Notes under the pieces: generated by a model
What the model saw: only the letters and a program-made list of their open reading frames with translations
The model's database searches: none
What the model was told of the DNA's origin: nothing
Shown here: positions 55,696 through 64,000 of the stretch, piece after piece
How the letters are laid out: the number at the start of each line of letters is the position of its first letter
Position numbering within the stretch: the stretch's first letter is position 1
Translations under genes and position numbers: made by a program
Origin: WHSW01 sp963777775
Lineage (GTDB): Bacteria; Actinomycetota; Thermoleophilia; Solirubrobacterales; 70-9
DNA: 64,000 nt
Assembly (NCBI GenBank): GCA_963777775.1
Contig: CAVZRL010000009.1
Coordinates: forward strand, 434,001 to 498,000
Direction of reading: 5' to 3'

Positions 55696-57707
55696 AGCGT
55701 CAGGCGGCCCTTGATCGACTGGAGGAAGGTCTTTGGGAAGCCGGGGATCTCGTCGAGCTCATCGAGCGAGCCGAACCCGCCAGCGCTGTCGCGGTGAGCG
55801 AGCACCCGGCCTGCCTGGGTGACCGAGAGCCCGAGCGCGCGCAGCTCGTCATAGGTGGCGGAGTTGAGCGAGACCGTCGTCCCCGAGCTCGCGGCGGGTT
55901 GCGGCGCCGGCGTCTCGGGAGGAGCAGGCGGCTGCTCGGCGACGGCCGGCGTCTCGCCGATCGTCGGGGGCTCGGCGGGGGGTGTTCCGATCGTCGCGGG
56001 GCCGACCGCGGGCGTTGCCCGGGCCGCCGGCGGCGGTTCCGCGGGGGCCGAGCCGAGAACCGCCTCGGCGTCGACCTCGGGCACTGGCTCGGCGGCCCTC
56101 TCGACCGCCTCGCGGGCGCGGCGCTCGGCCGCGTCGGCGCGGCGCTCGGCCTCCGAGATCCGGTCGAGGGTCTCGCGCAGGCGCTGGGCCCGCTCGACTT
56201 CCTCGGCCTTGACCGTGGCGAGTTGCTCGGCTCGCTCGGCGCGTTCCTCGGCCTGTCGAGCGCGCTCCTCGACCTCCTCGAGCCGCTTCGTCGCGCGCTC
56301 GAGCGCGTCGGTCGTCTGGCTCTTGTTCGTGGTCAGGCGGGTCTCGGCCGTGGAAAGCTCGCGCGCCAGCTTCTCTTCCTCGACGCGGTGAGCCTGGAGC
56401 TCGTCCTCAGCCCGTTGCAGGTCGGCGAGCAGGGCCTCGCGGTCCGGCTCGGGCGCAGGGCGGGCCGGTTCAGGGCTTTCGGGCTCGGTGGGCTCGGGGC
56501 TTTCCGGCTCGGGGCTTTCCGGCAGCGGGCGTCCGAGCACGACGCGCTCCGACTCAGCGCGCTCGGCTTCGACGCGAGCGCGCTCGACCCGCTCATCGGC
56601 TTCGGCCTGCATGCGCTCGAGCTCGCGCGCTCTCTCGGCGGCGAGCTCGCGCTCGCGCTGGCGCGCCTGGTCGGCCTCCGACTGCCCGAGCCGTGCCAGC
56701 GCCGAGCGCTCGGCCGCCTCACGAACCGTCCGTTCGACACCTGCCGGGGCGAGTGGTGCGGACGGTGGCGTAGTGGGCGACGGAGCTTGCGACGGCGACG
56801 AGGGCGCGGCTGGCCGGGAAGGCTCCTCGGGCGCGGGAGTGGTCGGGGGGCTACCCGGGGTCGGTGAAGCACTCGGCGGCTGCTGCGGGGCGGCCGGCGC
56901 GGGAGGCGACGGCTCGGCGGACTCGACCGCGGGTATCGACTCGGTCGGCCGCTGGCCCCTCGCTCCTGCGGCACCGGCGGCACCGGCGGCGATCACGGCA
57001 CCCGCCACCGCGGCCTGCGCCGCACTTCCCGAACCCGTGCTCTGCGCCGGGGCCGCCGCCGGCGTAGGAGACTCGGGCGGCGCCTGAGGTCCGGGGGCCG
57101 GGGTCGCCTGCGCCGGTGCCTTGCCGCGGCCGGCGCGCTTGGCCTCGCGCTGCTGTTGCTTGGCGAGCTTGAGCTCCTCCCGCTTGCGCTGGCGCTCCTG
57201 GATCGCCCGCTGGCGCTCGGCCTTGACCCGCGCCTTCTCGGCTGCCCGTGCCGCCTTGCGCTGTTCGCGCTCGCGCCGGCGGCGGGCGCGCGGCGATTCG
57301 TCGGCCGCGGCCGGCGGCGGCGGTGCCGCTGCCGGTGGTCCGGTGGCCGGCGGGCCGGACGCGGCCGGGGGCTGAGCGCCCGCGGCGGCGCCACGCCCTG
57401 GGGCCTCGCGCTTGGCCGGCTTTTCGCTGCGCGAGGTCTGCTCGGACGCCGGCGGCGCGGAGGCTCCCGGAGGCGGCGCCGAGGCGGGCGGGCCGCCGGC
57501 GGGCTGATCGGTGGCCTGCGGACCCGGGGCCTGCTGCACCGGCGCGGGGGCCTGCTGCGTCGGCGAGGCGGGCGGCTGCGGCGAGCCGGGCTGCTGCTGC
57601 GCAGCCGGCGGGGGCGGAGCAGCCGCCGCAGCCGGCTGGTCCGGCGGCGGGGTCGGCGACTCAGGGGCCTTCTTCTTGCGTTCGAGCTTGAAGGAGCGCA
57701 TGGACAT
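55692..57707 (-). CDS. Large proline-rich, coiled-coil protein with C-terminal helix-hairpin-helix domain
   Basis: A 671-residue, strongly low-complexity protein. Order: Lys/Arg-rich start; Pro/Ala/Gln-rich region to about 135; very basic segment (about 135-195, repeated Arg/Lys/Glu/Ala, likely helical); a second Pro-rich region; an Ala/Gly-only hydrophobic stretch (AAVAGAVIAAGAAGAAGA, about 240-257) that could be a weak transmembrane helix; further Pro/Ser; coiled coils around 340-395 and 430-560 separated by SPEP-type repeats (for example ESPEPTEPESPEP); and a C-terminal helix-hairpin-helix pair at about 610-671 (VSLNSATYDELRALGLSVTQAGRVLAHRD, FGSLDELDEIPGFPKTFL), of the kind in ComEA and type II secretion K proteins. 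It may span or tether DNA or envelope components. No gene symbol is justified. Confidence 0.72.
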   Translation of the reverse strand: MSMRSFKLERKKKAPESPTPPPDQPAAAAAPPPPAAQQQPGSPQPPASPTQQAPAPVQQAPGPQATDQPAGGPPASAPPPGASAPPASEQTSRSEKPAKREAPGRGAAAGAQPPAASGPPATGPPAAAPPPPAAADESPRARRRREREQRKAARAAEKARVKAERQRAIQERQRKREELKLAKQQQREAKRAGRGKAPAQATPAPGPQAPPESPTPAAAPAQSTGSGSAAQAAVAGAVIAAGAAGAAGARGQRPTESIPAVESAEPSPPAPAAPQQPPSASPTPGSPPTTPAPEEPSRPAAPSSPSQAPSPTTPPSAPLAPAGVERTVREAAERSALARLGQSEADQARQRERELAAERARELERMQAEADERVERARVEAERAESERVVLGRPLPESPEPESPEPTEPESPEPARPAPEPDREALLADLQRAEDELQAHRVEEEKLARELSTAETRLTTNKSQTTDALERATKRLEEVEERARQAEERAERAEQLATVKAEEVERAQRLRETLDRISEAERRADAAERRAREAVERAAEPVPEVDAEAVLGSAPAEPPPAARATPAVGPATIGTPPAEPPTIGETPAVAEQPPAPPETPAPQPAASSGTTVSLNSATYDELRALGLSVTQAGRVLAHRDSAGGFGSLDELDEIPGFPKTFLQSIKGRLTL

Positions 57708-57789
57708 ATGGTCGCACGCCCGCGCGACCGGGGGCAGCCGACAGGGCCCGGGCGCAGGATCGCCTGCGCGCCCACCGGCAACCCCTGGG

Positions 57790-58272
57790 TCACCGCAGCC
57801 GGTGGCGGACCTCGCGCTCGACCTCGCGCTGCACGTCGCGGTCGCGGATCTCGCGTCGGCGGTCGCGCTGCTCCTTGCCGCGCGCGAGCGCCAGCTCGAC
57901 CTTCGCTCGTGATCCCTTGAAGTAGACCCGGGTTGGGACCAGGGTCAGCTTCTTGCGCTGCATGCGGCCGATCAGGCGCTCGATCTGATGGCGGTGCAGG
58001 AGCAGCTTGCGTGGCCGCTCGGGCTCGTGGTTCTCCATCGCCGCGGGCTCGTAGGGGGGGATGTGGGCGTTGCGGAGCCAGACCTCGCCCTCCTCGATCA
58101 CCGCGTATGCGTCGCCGATCTGGGCCTTACCCCCGCGCAGCGACTTGACCTCGCTGCCGCGCAGCTCGATCCCCGCCTCGAAGCGCTCGATCAGCTCGTA
58201 CTTGTGCGAAGCGCGGCGATTGGTCGCCAGGTCTCCGGCGGCCGCCTTGCGCTTGCCGCTCTTGCGGGCCAT
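57790..58272 (-). CDS. smpB: SsrA-binding protein SmpB
   Basis: A 160-residue RNA-binding protein. The oligonucleotide-binding beta-barrel shows ATNRRASHKYELIERFEAGIELRGSEVKSLRGGKAQIGDAYAVIEEGEVWLRNAHIPPYEPA, with the SmpB-typical EVKSLR and DAYA blocks. A C-terminal basic tail (RDRRREIRDRDVQREVE) that enters the mRNA channel of stalled ribosomes follows. ATG at 58272 overlaps the rnr stop (ATGA-type). It partners with the tmRNA encoded 5.5 kb away and with RNase R encoded next to it. Confidence 0.95.
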   Translation of the reverse strand: MARKSGKRKAAAGDLATNRRASHKYELIERFEAGIELRGSEVKSLRGGKAQIGDAYAVIEEGEVWLRNAHIPPYEPAAMENHEPERPRKLLLHRHQIERLIGRMQRKKLTLVPTRVYFKGSRAKVELALARGKEQRDRRREIRDRDVQREVEREVRHRLR

Positions 58273-59999
58273 CAAGGCTGCGCTCCGGCGGGCACCAGGT
58301 CGACGCGGCCGCGAGCGGCCTCGACGCCGTCGACGCGCACGTGGACCGGGTCCCCGATCCTCACCCGGCGGCCACTGCGGCCGCCGACGAGCGCCGTCTC
58401 GGTCGAGTTGAGGTCGAAGCGCTCGCCGCGCATCCGGCGGGCCGGGAGAAACCCCTCGTAGACGTCGCCGAGCTGACCGCCGAAGCCGACGAAGGCGCCG
58501 GCGCCGATCACTCCCGAGACCTCCCCCTCGAACTCTTGCGACCAGCCGGCCTCGAACAGCTCGCGCTCGAGCAGGAAGGCCGCGCAGACGTCGTCCGCGT
58601 CACGCTCGATCTTGATCGACTCGCGCTCGCGCTCCGAGCACCAGACGCCGGCCTCCCGCGTCGCCGCCCGCTCCGGCTCGTGCTCGCCGGCGCCGATCAG
58701 CGAGAGCAGCGCCCGGTGCGCGATCAGGTCCGGGTAGCGACGGATCGGCGAGGTGAAGTGGCAGTAGGCTGGGCTGGCGAGCCCGGCGTGGCCGAGGTTG
58801 CGGTCGCTGTAGACGGCGGGCTTGAGCGAGCGGAGCACAAGCGATGTATACGCGGCGTGGCCGTGCCCGCGGCGCTCGGCCTCGCGGCTGACCAGGTGGC
58901 TCGCCTGCGCGGCCAGCTCGGCCGCCTGTGTCGGGGAGATGCTCTCCGGATCGGCCAGCGGCGGCGTCGGCAGGTCGAGCGCGGCGAGCTGCTCGAAGAG
59001 AACCGCGATCCGGCCCGGGTCCGGGTCCTCGTGGACGCGGTAGAGCGTCGCCGCCCGGCGACGCTCGCAGAGGTCGGCGACGCGCTCGTTGGTGAGGATC
59101 ATCAGCTGCTCGATCAGCCCGTGGGCCTCGGTCTGCTCGACCGCTTGGGCGCCGAGGACGTTGCCGTCGGCGTCGAAGCGAAACTCGGGCTCGGCGGTGG
59201 AGATCTCGAGTGCAGACCCGCGGCGGCGCTCGCGCAGCGCGGCCGCCGCCCGCCGGGCGAGCTCGAGTGGCGCGGCGATCACCTCGGGAGGCCTCGCGCG
59301 CCCGGCGAAGAACTCGTCGAGCTGGTCGTAGGAGAGACGATGGTCGGAGCGGATGCGACTGCGGTAGAAGCTCGCGCTCCGCGTCTCCCCTCCCTGGCCG
59401 AGCGCGATCTCGGCGGTCACCGCGAGCCGATCGACGTCCGGGGCGAGGCTGCAGGCGCCGGCCGAAAGCGCCCCGGGCAGCATCGGCTCGACCGCGCCCG
59501 GGACGTAGGTGCTGTTCGCGCGCCGCAACGCCTCGGTGTCGAGGGCGCTGCCGAGCCGCACGTGCGCGGCGACGTCGGCGATGTGGATCCAGAGCCGGAC
59601 CCCGTCACCCTCGGGTTGGGCGGAGACGGCGTCGTCGAAGTCGCGAGCGGTCGCGGGATCGACTGTAAAGGTGTCGAGGGCCCGAAGATCGCGCCGCTCC
59701 GAGGCGCCGCGCTCCGCCTGCTCGGCGGCGTCACGCGCGTCCCCCTCGAGCCGTGGCGCGAACCCACGCTCGAGACCGCGCGCGAGCAGCAGCGCGCCGA
59801 CCACGTCGCGCGCGTTCTCGGGCGCTCCGAGCACCTCGGTCACCTTCGCGCCTCCTGGCCGCTCAGCGGCGAGCACCATCTCGCCCTCGCGGACCCGGAT
59901 CGAGCCGCGGGCGAGATTGACCTGGGGACCGCGCTCGAACAGGGGCTCGAGGACCGGGAAGCGCCCCCGCTTGCCGACCACCCCGACCAGCGGACTCAA
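58272..59999 (-). CDS. rnr: Ribonuclease R (RNB-family 3'-5' exoribonuclease)
   Basis: A 575-residue exoribonuclease. The short N-terminal region (about 1-100) contains cold-shock-like strands. The catalytic RNB domain begins LDTFTVDPATARDFDDAVSA, with the DFDD metal-ligand run. It continues RLWIHIADVAAHV, ALEISTAEPEFRFD, HGLIEQLMILTNERVA and ASPAYCHFTSPIRRYPDLIAHRALL. A C-terminal S1 domain (GEVSGVIGAGAFVGFGGQLGDVYEGFLPARRM) follows. It is shorter than E. coli RNase R and lacks the long N-terminal helix-turn-helix and C-terminal basic tail. The TTG start overlaps the ctpA stop. RNase R degrades trans-translated mRNAs with SmpB, which fits the gene order. Confidence 0.93.
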   Translation of the reverse strand: MSPLVGVVGKRGRFPVLEPLFERGPQVNLARGSIRVREGEMVLAAERPGGAKVTEVLGAPENARDVVGALLLARGLERGFAPRLEGDARDAAEQAERGASERRDLRALDTFTVDPATARDFDDAVSAQPEGDGVRLWIHIADVAAHVRLGSALDTEALRRANSTYVPGAVEPMLPGALSAGACSLAPDVDRLAVTAEIALGQGGETRSASFYRSRIRSDHRLSYDQLDEFFAGRARPPEVIAAPLELARRAAAALRERRRGSALEISTAEPEFRFDADGNVLGAQAVEQTEAHGLIEQLMILTNERVADLCERRRAATLYRVHEDPDPGRIAVLFEQLAALDLPTPPLADPESISPTQAAELAAQASHLVSREAERRGHGHAAYTSLVLRSLKPAVYSDRNLGHAGLASPAYCHFTSPIRRYPDLIAHRALLSLIGAGEHEPERAATREAGVWCSERERESIKIERDADDVCAAFLLERELFEAGWSQEFEGEVSGVIGAGAFVGFGGQLGDVYEGFLPARRMRGERFDLNSTETALVGGRSGRRVRIGDPVHVRVDGVEAARGRVDLVPAGAQP

Positions 60000-61168
60000 A
60001 GCCGGGGGGCGAGGACCTGGAGCGCCTGGTCGAGCGCCTCGTCGGACCGCTCGGTCCGCGGGTCGTCCTCGGCCCTGATCTCGGGCTTCACGCCCTCGCC
60101 GGCGATCGAGGTCCCAGCCGCGGTCAGGTACTGGCCGATCGTCAGGTCGAGCGCCCCGCCGGCGGTCAGCGGGATCACCTCCTGGAACGTGCCCTTGCCA
60201 AAGGTGCGGGTGCCGACGACGGTCGCGAGGTCATAGGTCTCGAGCGCCGCGGCGAGGATCTCCGCCGCCGACGCGGTGTCGCGATCGACGAGCACAACGG
60301 TCGGCAGCGGTTCGATCGCGTCCCCGACCGCCTCATAGGAGCGGTCGCCCTGGGTGCGGCTCTCGGTCGAGACAACCGTCCCCTCCTCGACGAACACGCT
60401 CGCCGACAGGACCGCCTCATTGAGCAGCCCGCCACCGTTGCCGCGCAGGTCGAGCACCAGGCCCTCGGCGCCGCGTCGCTCGAGCCCCTCGATCGCCTCT
60501 CGGAGCTCCCCGTGAGAGCCCTCGCTGAAGTTGGCGAAGTGAACGTGGGCAACCTCGCGCCCGCTCACGGTCAGCAGCTCGCCGGCCACCGCCGGCAACC
60601 TGACGTCGGCGCGTTCGAGGACCAGGTCGCGCTCCGGACCGCCCCCGGCCGGGATCACGGTCAGCTCGACCTCGGTCCCCTGGGGGCCCTTGATCCGCCC
60701 GGTAGAGACCTGCGAGGGCACGCCCTCGATCGACTTGCCGTCGACGGCGACCACCAGGTCGCCGGGCTTGATCTCGGCCGCCTGGGCCGGGCTGTCGGGG
60801 AAGACGTCGGCGACCCGCAGCCCGCGCGGCACCTCGGAGACGCTTAGGCCAACGCCGTCGAAGCGGCCCGAGGTGGCCGCGTTGAAGTCCTCGAGCTGGC
60901 CGGCATCGAAGAAGTGCGAGAAGCGGTCCTCGAAGCGCTCACGCAGCTCGCTCACCATGCCTCGGATCGATGCGTCCTCGAGCTGACCACGCTCGACCGG
61001 CTCGAAGTAGTTGTCCTCGATCGTGTCGAGCGCCTCACTCGACGCGCTCGGATCGTCATCCCCGGGCAGCACGCCGGTCAGCATCCCGGCGAGCACCGCC
61101 GCCAGCACCCCGATGATCAGACCGCTGACGAGACCGGAGCCGAACCCGCTCCCGGCGGGCGCTCTCAC
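59996..61168 (-). CDS. S41-family C-terminal processing peptidase
   Basis: A 390-residue serine protease. One N-terminal transmembrane anchor (SGLVSGLIIGVLAAVLAGMLTGVL, about 11-34) places the domain outside the membrane. A PDZ domain covers about 100-185 (GVGLSVSEVPRGLRVADVFPDSPAQAAEIKPGD). The tail-specific protease domain has GLVLDLRGNGGGLLNEAVLSASVF, catalytic Ser in DRDTASAAEILAAALE, and the Lys partner in RTFGKGTFQEVIPL. Such enzymes trim or degrade envelope proteins. The GTG start overlaps ftsX by 4 bases, consistent with the ftsE-ftsX-ctp arrangement seen in many actinobacteria and firmicutes. Confidence 0.93.
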   Translation of the reverse strand: MRAPAGSGFGSGLVSGLIIGVLAAVLAGMLTGVLPGDDDPSASSEALDTIEDNYFEPVERGQLEDASIRGMVSELRERFEDRFSHFFDAGQLEDFNAATSGRFDGVGLSVSEVPRGLRVADVFPDSPAQAAEIKPGDLVVAVDGKSIEGVPSQVSTGRIKGPQGTEVELTVIPAGGGPERDLVLERADVRLPAVAGELLTVSGREVAHVHFANFSEGSHGELREAIEGLERRGAEGLVLDLRGNGGGLLNEAVLSASVFVEEGTVVSTESRTQGDRSYEAVGDAIEPLPTVVLVDRDTASAAEILAAALETYDLATVVGTRTFGKGTFQEVIPLTAGGALDLTIGQYLTAAGTSIAGEGVKPEIRAEDDPRTERSDEALDQALQVLAPRL

Positions 61169-62076
61169 ACCTTCAGGAAGCGGCGCAGGGTGATGCCGCT
61201 ACCGAGCGCGGAGACGAGGACCGCGGCGGCGACCAGCATCGCCACCAGGGGGACGAAGCCCATGGTGGAGAGATTGTCGATCAAAGCGAAGTCGTCGGCG
61301 AGTGGATCCACGATCGTTACCTTGCCGAGCAGAAGTATGCCGACCGCGATGCCCGCGCCGGCAACGCCGACGATCACGCCCTCGATCATGAACGGCCAGC
61401 GGATGAACCAGTTCGTCGCGCCGACCAGCCGCATCACCTCGACCTCGCGCCGCCGCGCGTAGATCGAGAGCCGGATCGTGTTCGCAACCAGCAGCAGCGA
61501 CGCGACCAGCAACAGCGCGGCGATCACCAGGAGGACGATCTTGACCGCGCCGGTGACCTCGCGGATCTTGGTCGCGTTCTCGCGGTCCTGGCCGATCGGC
61601 GGGTCGATGGCGTCGCTGATCGGGGTCGGCGTGCCGGCCGAGTTCGGCGGCAGCAGCGCGGCCCGGACCGCCTCAAGATTGTCGGGGTCGTCGAGCTCGA
61701 GCTTGTAGGTCGGCGGCAACGGGTTCTGGTTCAGCTCCGAGATCGACCCCTCGAGATCCCCCTCGAGCTCCTTGGCCAGCTCCTGCTTCGCGCAGGCGGG
61801 CGAGCAGTACTGCACCCCGGCCACGTGCGGGACCGCAGCGAGCTCCTTCTCGAGCGCCTTGATCTCGGCCCTGGTCGCGTCGCGATAGAGAAAGACCTGG
61901 AGCCCGATCTGCTCGCGAACCTCGGTCGCCTTCGACTCGCTGGCCCGGAGGACCGGCACCAGCACGCCGAGCAGCAGCGTGGTGACGACGATCGTGACGA
62001 TCGCGGCGACGCTGGGAGCGGCGCTGCGGCGCAGCGCGCGAAACGCCTCGGAGAGGAAGAAGGCGACCCGACCCAC
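61165..62076 (-). CDS. ftsX: Cell-division ABC-type permease FtsX
   Basis: A 303-residue membrane protein. It opens VAFFLSEAFRALRRSAAPSVAAIVTIVVTTLLLGVLVPVL (first transmembrane helix). The extracellular domain (about 45-175) includes EQIGLQVFLYRDATRAEIKALEKELAAVPHV and an insert with two cysteines (YCSPACAK). The remaining helices include VKIVLLVIAALLLVASLLLVANTIRLSIYARRREVEVMRLVGATNWFIRWPFMIEG and LVAMLVAAAVLVSALGSGITLRRFL. The RLVGATNWFIRWPF loop is the FtsX signature. With FtsE it activates peptidoglycan hydrolases at division. GTG start, 3 bases from the ftsE stop. Confidence 0.94.
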   Translation of the reverse strand: MGRVAFFLSEAFRALRRSAAPSVAAIVTIVVTTLLLGVLVPVLRASESKATEVREQIGLQVFLYRDATRAEIKALEKELAAVPHVAGVQYCSPACAKQELAKELEGDLEGSISELNQNPLPPTYKLELDDPDNLEAVRAALLPPNSAGTPTPISDAIDPPIGQDRENATKIREVTGAVKIVLLVIAALLLVASLLLVANTIRLSIYARRREVEVMRLVGATNWFIRWPFMIEGVIVGVAGAGIAVGILLLGKVTIVDPLADDFALIDNLSTMGFVPLVAMLVAAAVLVSALGSGITLRRFLKV

Positions 62077-62079
62077 CAG

Positions 62080-62955
<876 letters not shown>

Positions 62956-63175
62956 GCGGAGCCTCTTTCCTCTTCTACCGGGCCACTCCTGCGACGGCCC
63001 CGCCACGCCGCGCCCTGCAGCGAAAGCTGCGCAAGACCGGCATCCCTCTTCAGCGTGCGCAAGATTAGCGCAGCGTTAGCAGATGCTCACTTTGGCCCCC
63101 CGCGAACGACCCCTGAACCGCACCCGGCGCCGCGGACTGATTGGATCAGGCGCCCGACCAGGAGGAAGGACAGCC
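62956..63175. promoter_or_regulatory. Divergent promoter region between ftsE and glutamate decarboxylase
   Basis: A 220-base stretch without a gene. TGCGCAAGA occurs twice (63028-63036 and 63056-63064), 28 bases apart, and a TTAGCGCAGCGTTAGC stretch (63064-63080) sits beside the second copy. These may be operator half-sites, but the evidence is weak. The glutamate decarboxylase ribosome site GGAGGAAGG lies at its right end. Confidence 0.35.
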
Positions 63176-64000
63176 ATGCAAGCGAGCTCCAAGCACCCAT
63201 TCGACGACGGCATCGCCCACAAGTGGCTGACCGAGGGGGTCCCGGACCGCAAGTTCCCGGACGGGTTCATGGATCCGGTTCCGGCGATGCGCCTGATCAC
63301 TCAGGAGCTCGTCCTCGACGGGGTCCCGGAGCGCAACCTGGCCACCTTCGTCACCACCTGGATGGAGCCCGAGGCCCGGGCGATCATCGCCGAGAACCTG
63401 CACCGCAACTTCATCGACCACGCCGAGTACCCGCAGACCGCGGAGATCGAGCAGCGCTGCATCCGGATGCTCGCCGACCTCTTCAACGCCCCCGGCGAGA
63501 CCACCGGCGCCCGCACCCAGGGTTCTTCGGAGGCGATCATGCTCGGGGCGCTGTCGTTGAAGTGGAAGTGGCGCGAGCGCCGCGAGGCGGCGGGCAAGGG
63601 CACCGAGAAGCCGAACTTGGTCTTCGGCGGCGACGTGCACGTCGTCTGGGAGAAGTTCTGCCGCTACTTCGACGTCGAGCCTCGGATCGTGCCCCTGCAG
63701 CCCGACAAGTACACGATCGGGCCCGAGGACGTCGAGCCGCACGTCGACGAGAACACGATCGGCGTCGCGGCCGTGGTCGGGACGACCTTCACCGGGCACG
63801 CCGACGACGTGGTCGGGATCAACAACTACCTGCTCGCGCTCAAGGAGGAGAAGGGCCTCGACGTCCCGCTGCACATCGACGGCGCCAGCGGCGGCTTCGT
63901 GTGGCCGTTCCTGTACCCGGACTCGAAATGGGACTTCCGGCTCGAGCAGGTGCGCTCGATCAACGTCTCCGGCCACAAGTTCGGGCTCGTCTTCCCGGGG
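63176..64000 (+). CDS. gad: Glutamate decarboxylase (5' part, continues beyond window)
   Basis: The first 275 residues of a PLP-dependent decarboxylase that makes GABA and CO2 from glutamate. Family hallmarks are KFPDGFMDPVPAMRLITQEL, NFIDHAEYPQTAEIEQRCIRMLADLFNAP, the substrate/PLP loop GARTQGSSEAIMLGALSLKWKW, VVWEKFCRYFDVEPR, LHIDGASGGFVWPF, and the PLP lysine Lys268 in SINVSGHKFGLVFPG. It is read in one frame to the window edge. ATG at 63176 follows GGAGGAAGGACAGCC. Bacterial Gad enzymes consume protons in acid resistance. The GABA they form could feed a GABA aminotransferase such as that at 3650-5044, though distance makes this speculative. Confidence 0.93.
   Translation, partial: MQASSKHPFDDGIAHKWLTEGVPDRKFPDGFMDPVPAMRLITQELVLDGVPERNLATFVTTWMEPEARAIIAENLHRNFIDHAEYPQTAEIEQRCIRMLADLFNAPGETTGARTQGSSEAIMLGALSLKWKWRERREAAGKGTEKPNLVFGGDVHVVWEKFCRYFDVEPRIVPLQPDKYTIGPEDVEPHVDENTIGVAAVVGTTFTGHADDVVGINNYLLALKEEKGLDVPLHIDGASGGFVWPFLYPDSKWDFRLEQVRSINVSGHKFGLVFPG

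Overview
The window is very GC-rich and densely packed. Start codons are often GTG or TTG, and neighbouring genes commonly overlap by 1 to 4 bases. No rRNA, tRNA, CRISPR array, insertion sequence or phage gene was recognised. The gene content points to an actinobacterium, and my inference is the Thermoleophilia/Solirubrobacterales part of that phylum: a resuscitation-promoting-factor-like muralytic enzyme, paired CHAD proteins in a polyphosphate operon, phosphate control sites resembling the actinobacterial PHO box, and an ssrA tag ending in ALAA. The taxonomic placement is not proven by anything in the sequence.

Region 1 (1-12.3 kb) is a divergent amine-catabolism island. Leftward lie a class III aminotransferase, a PucR-type activator, alanine dehydrogenase and an aldehyde dehydrogenase cut by the window edge. 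Rightward lie a polyamine-type ABC importer (potA, potD, potB, and a frame-broken potC), a second aldehyde dehydrogenase and an MmsA-type CoA-acylating semialdehyde dehydrogenase. A plausible logic is import of putrescine, spermidine or a related omega-amine, pyruvate-coupled transamination, oxidation of the aldehydes, and recycling of alanine to pyruvate and ammonia by Ald. An amine-oxidase-like flavoprotein (14.4-15.8 kb) and a partial glutamate decarboxylase at the right edge may relate to the same chemistry.

Region 2 (12.3-27.2 kb) holds dinB, a polyphosphate locus (ppx, two CHAD proteins, an M1 peptidase, ppk, all leftward), and a cell-envelope signalling set. That set is an OmpR-type response regulator and histidine kinase, a PepSY protein, two paralogous secreted proteins and a broken serine hydrolase. 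Four promoters here (14.34, 23.63, 23.66 and 26.14 kb) carry TCTCATC-like direct repeats at an exact 11-base period. I read them as the operator of this two-component system, which would define a small, apparently undescribed regulon.

Region 3 (27.2-33.5 kb) is the phosphate-uptake operon: response regulator, pstS, pstC, pstA, pstB, phoU and a DUF47 gene. TTCAC-type direct repeats with 11-base spacing lie upstream of the regulator and of pstS. The same kind of array, three units long, lies between ppx and a TIM-barrel gene at 21.8 kb, linking phosphate control to that locus. pstA has two frame breaks and the DUF47 gene one. Together with potC and the serine hydrolase this suggests small indels, several in short homopolymers, so sequencing or assembly error is likely.

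Region 4 (33.6-51.9 kb) is a mixed set: uppP, two crotonase-fold enzymes around an HD hydrolase, a SpoIIM-like membrane protein, an Rpf-like enzyme with a perfect CRP-type palindrome upstream, a lipoate-ligase-like protein, LtrA, a phosphoesterase, an MFS transporter, a P450 coupled to a PYROXD2/CrtI-type flavoprotein, a polar amino-acid ABC importer, an HD protein, an M20 peptidase and a DUF308 membrane protein.

Region 5 (51.9-64 kb) contains ssrA (tmRNA), a site-2-protease-like peptidase, a LigD-like phosphoesterase with a degenerate ligase domain, a disulfide oxidoreductase, a long proline-rich/coiled-coil protein with a C-terminal helix-hairpin-helix domain, and the tight leftward string ftsE-ftsX-ctpA-rnr-smpB. 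The 5' part of a glutamate decarboxylase gene runs off the end.
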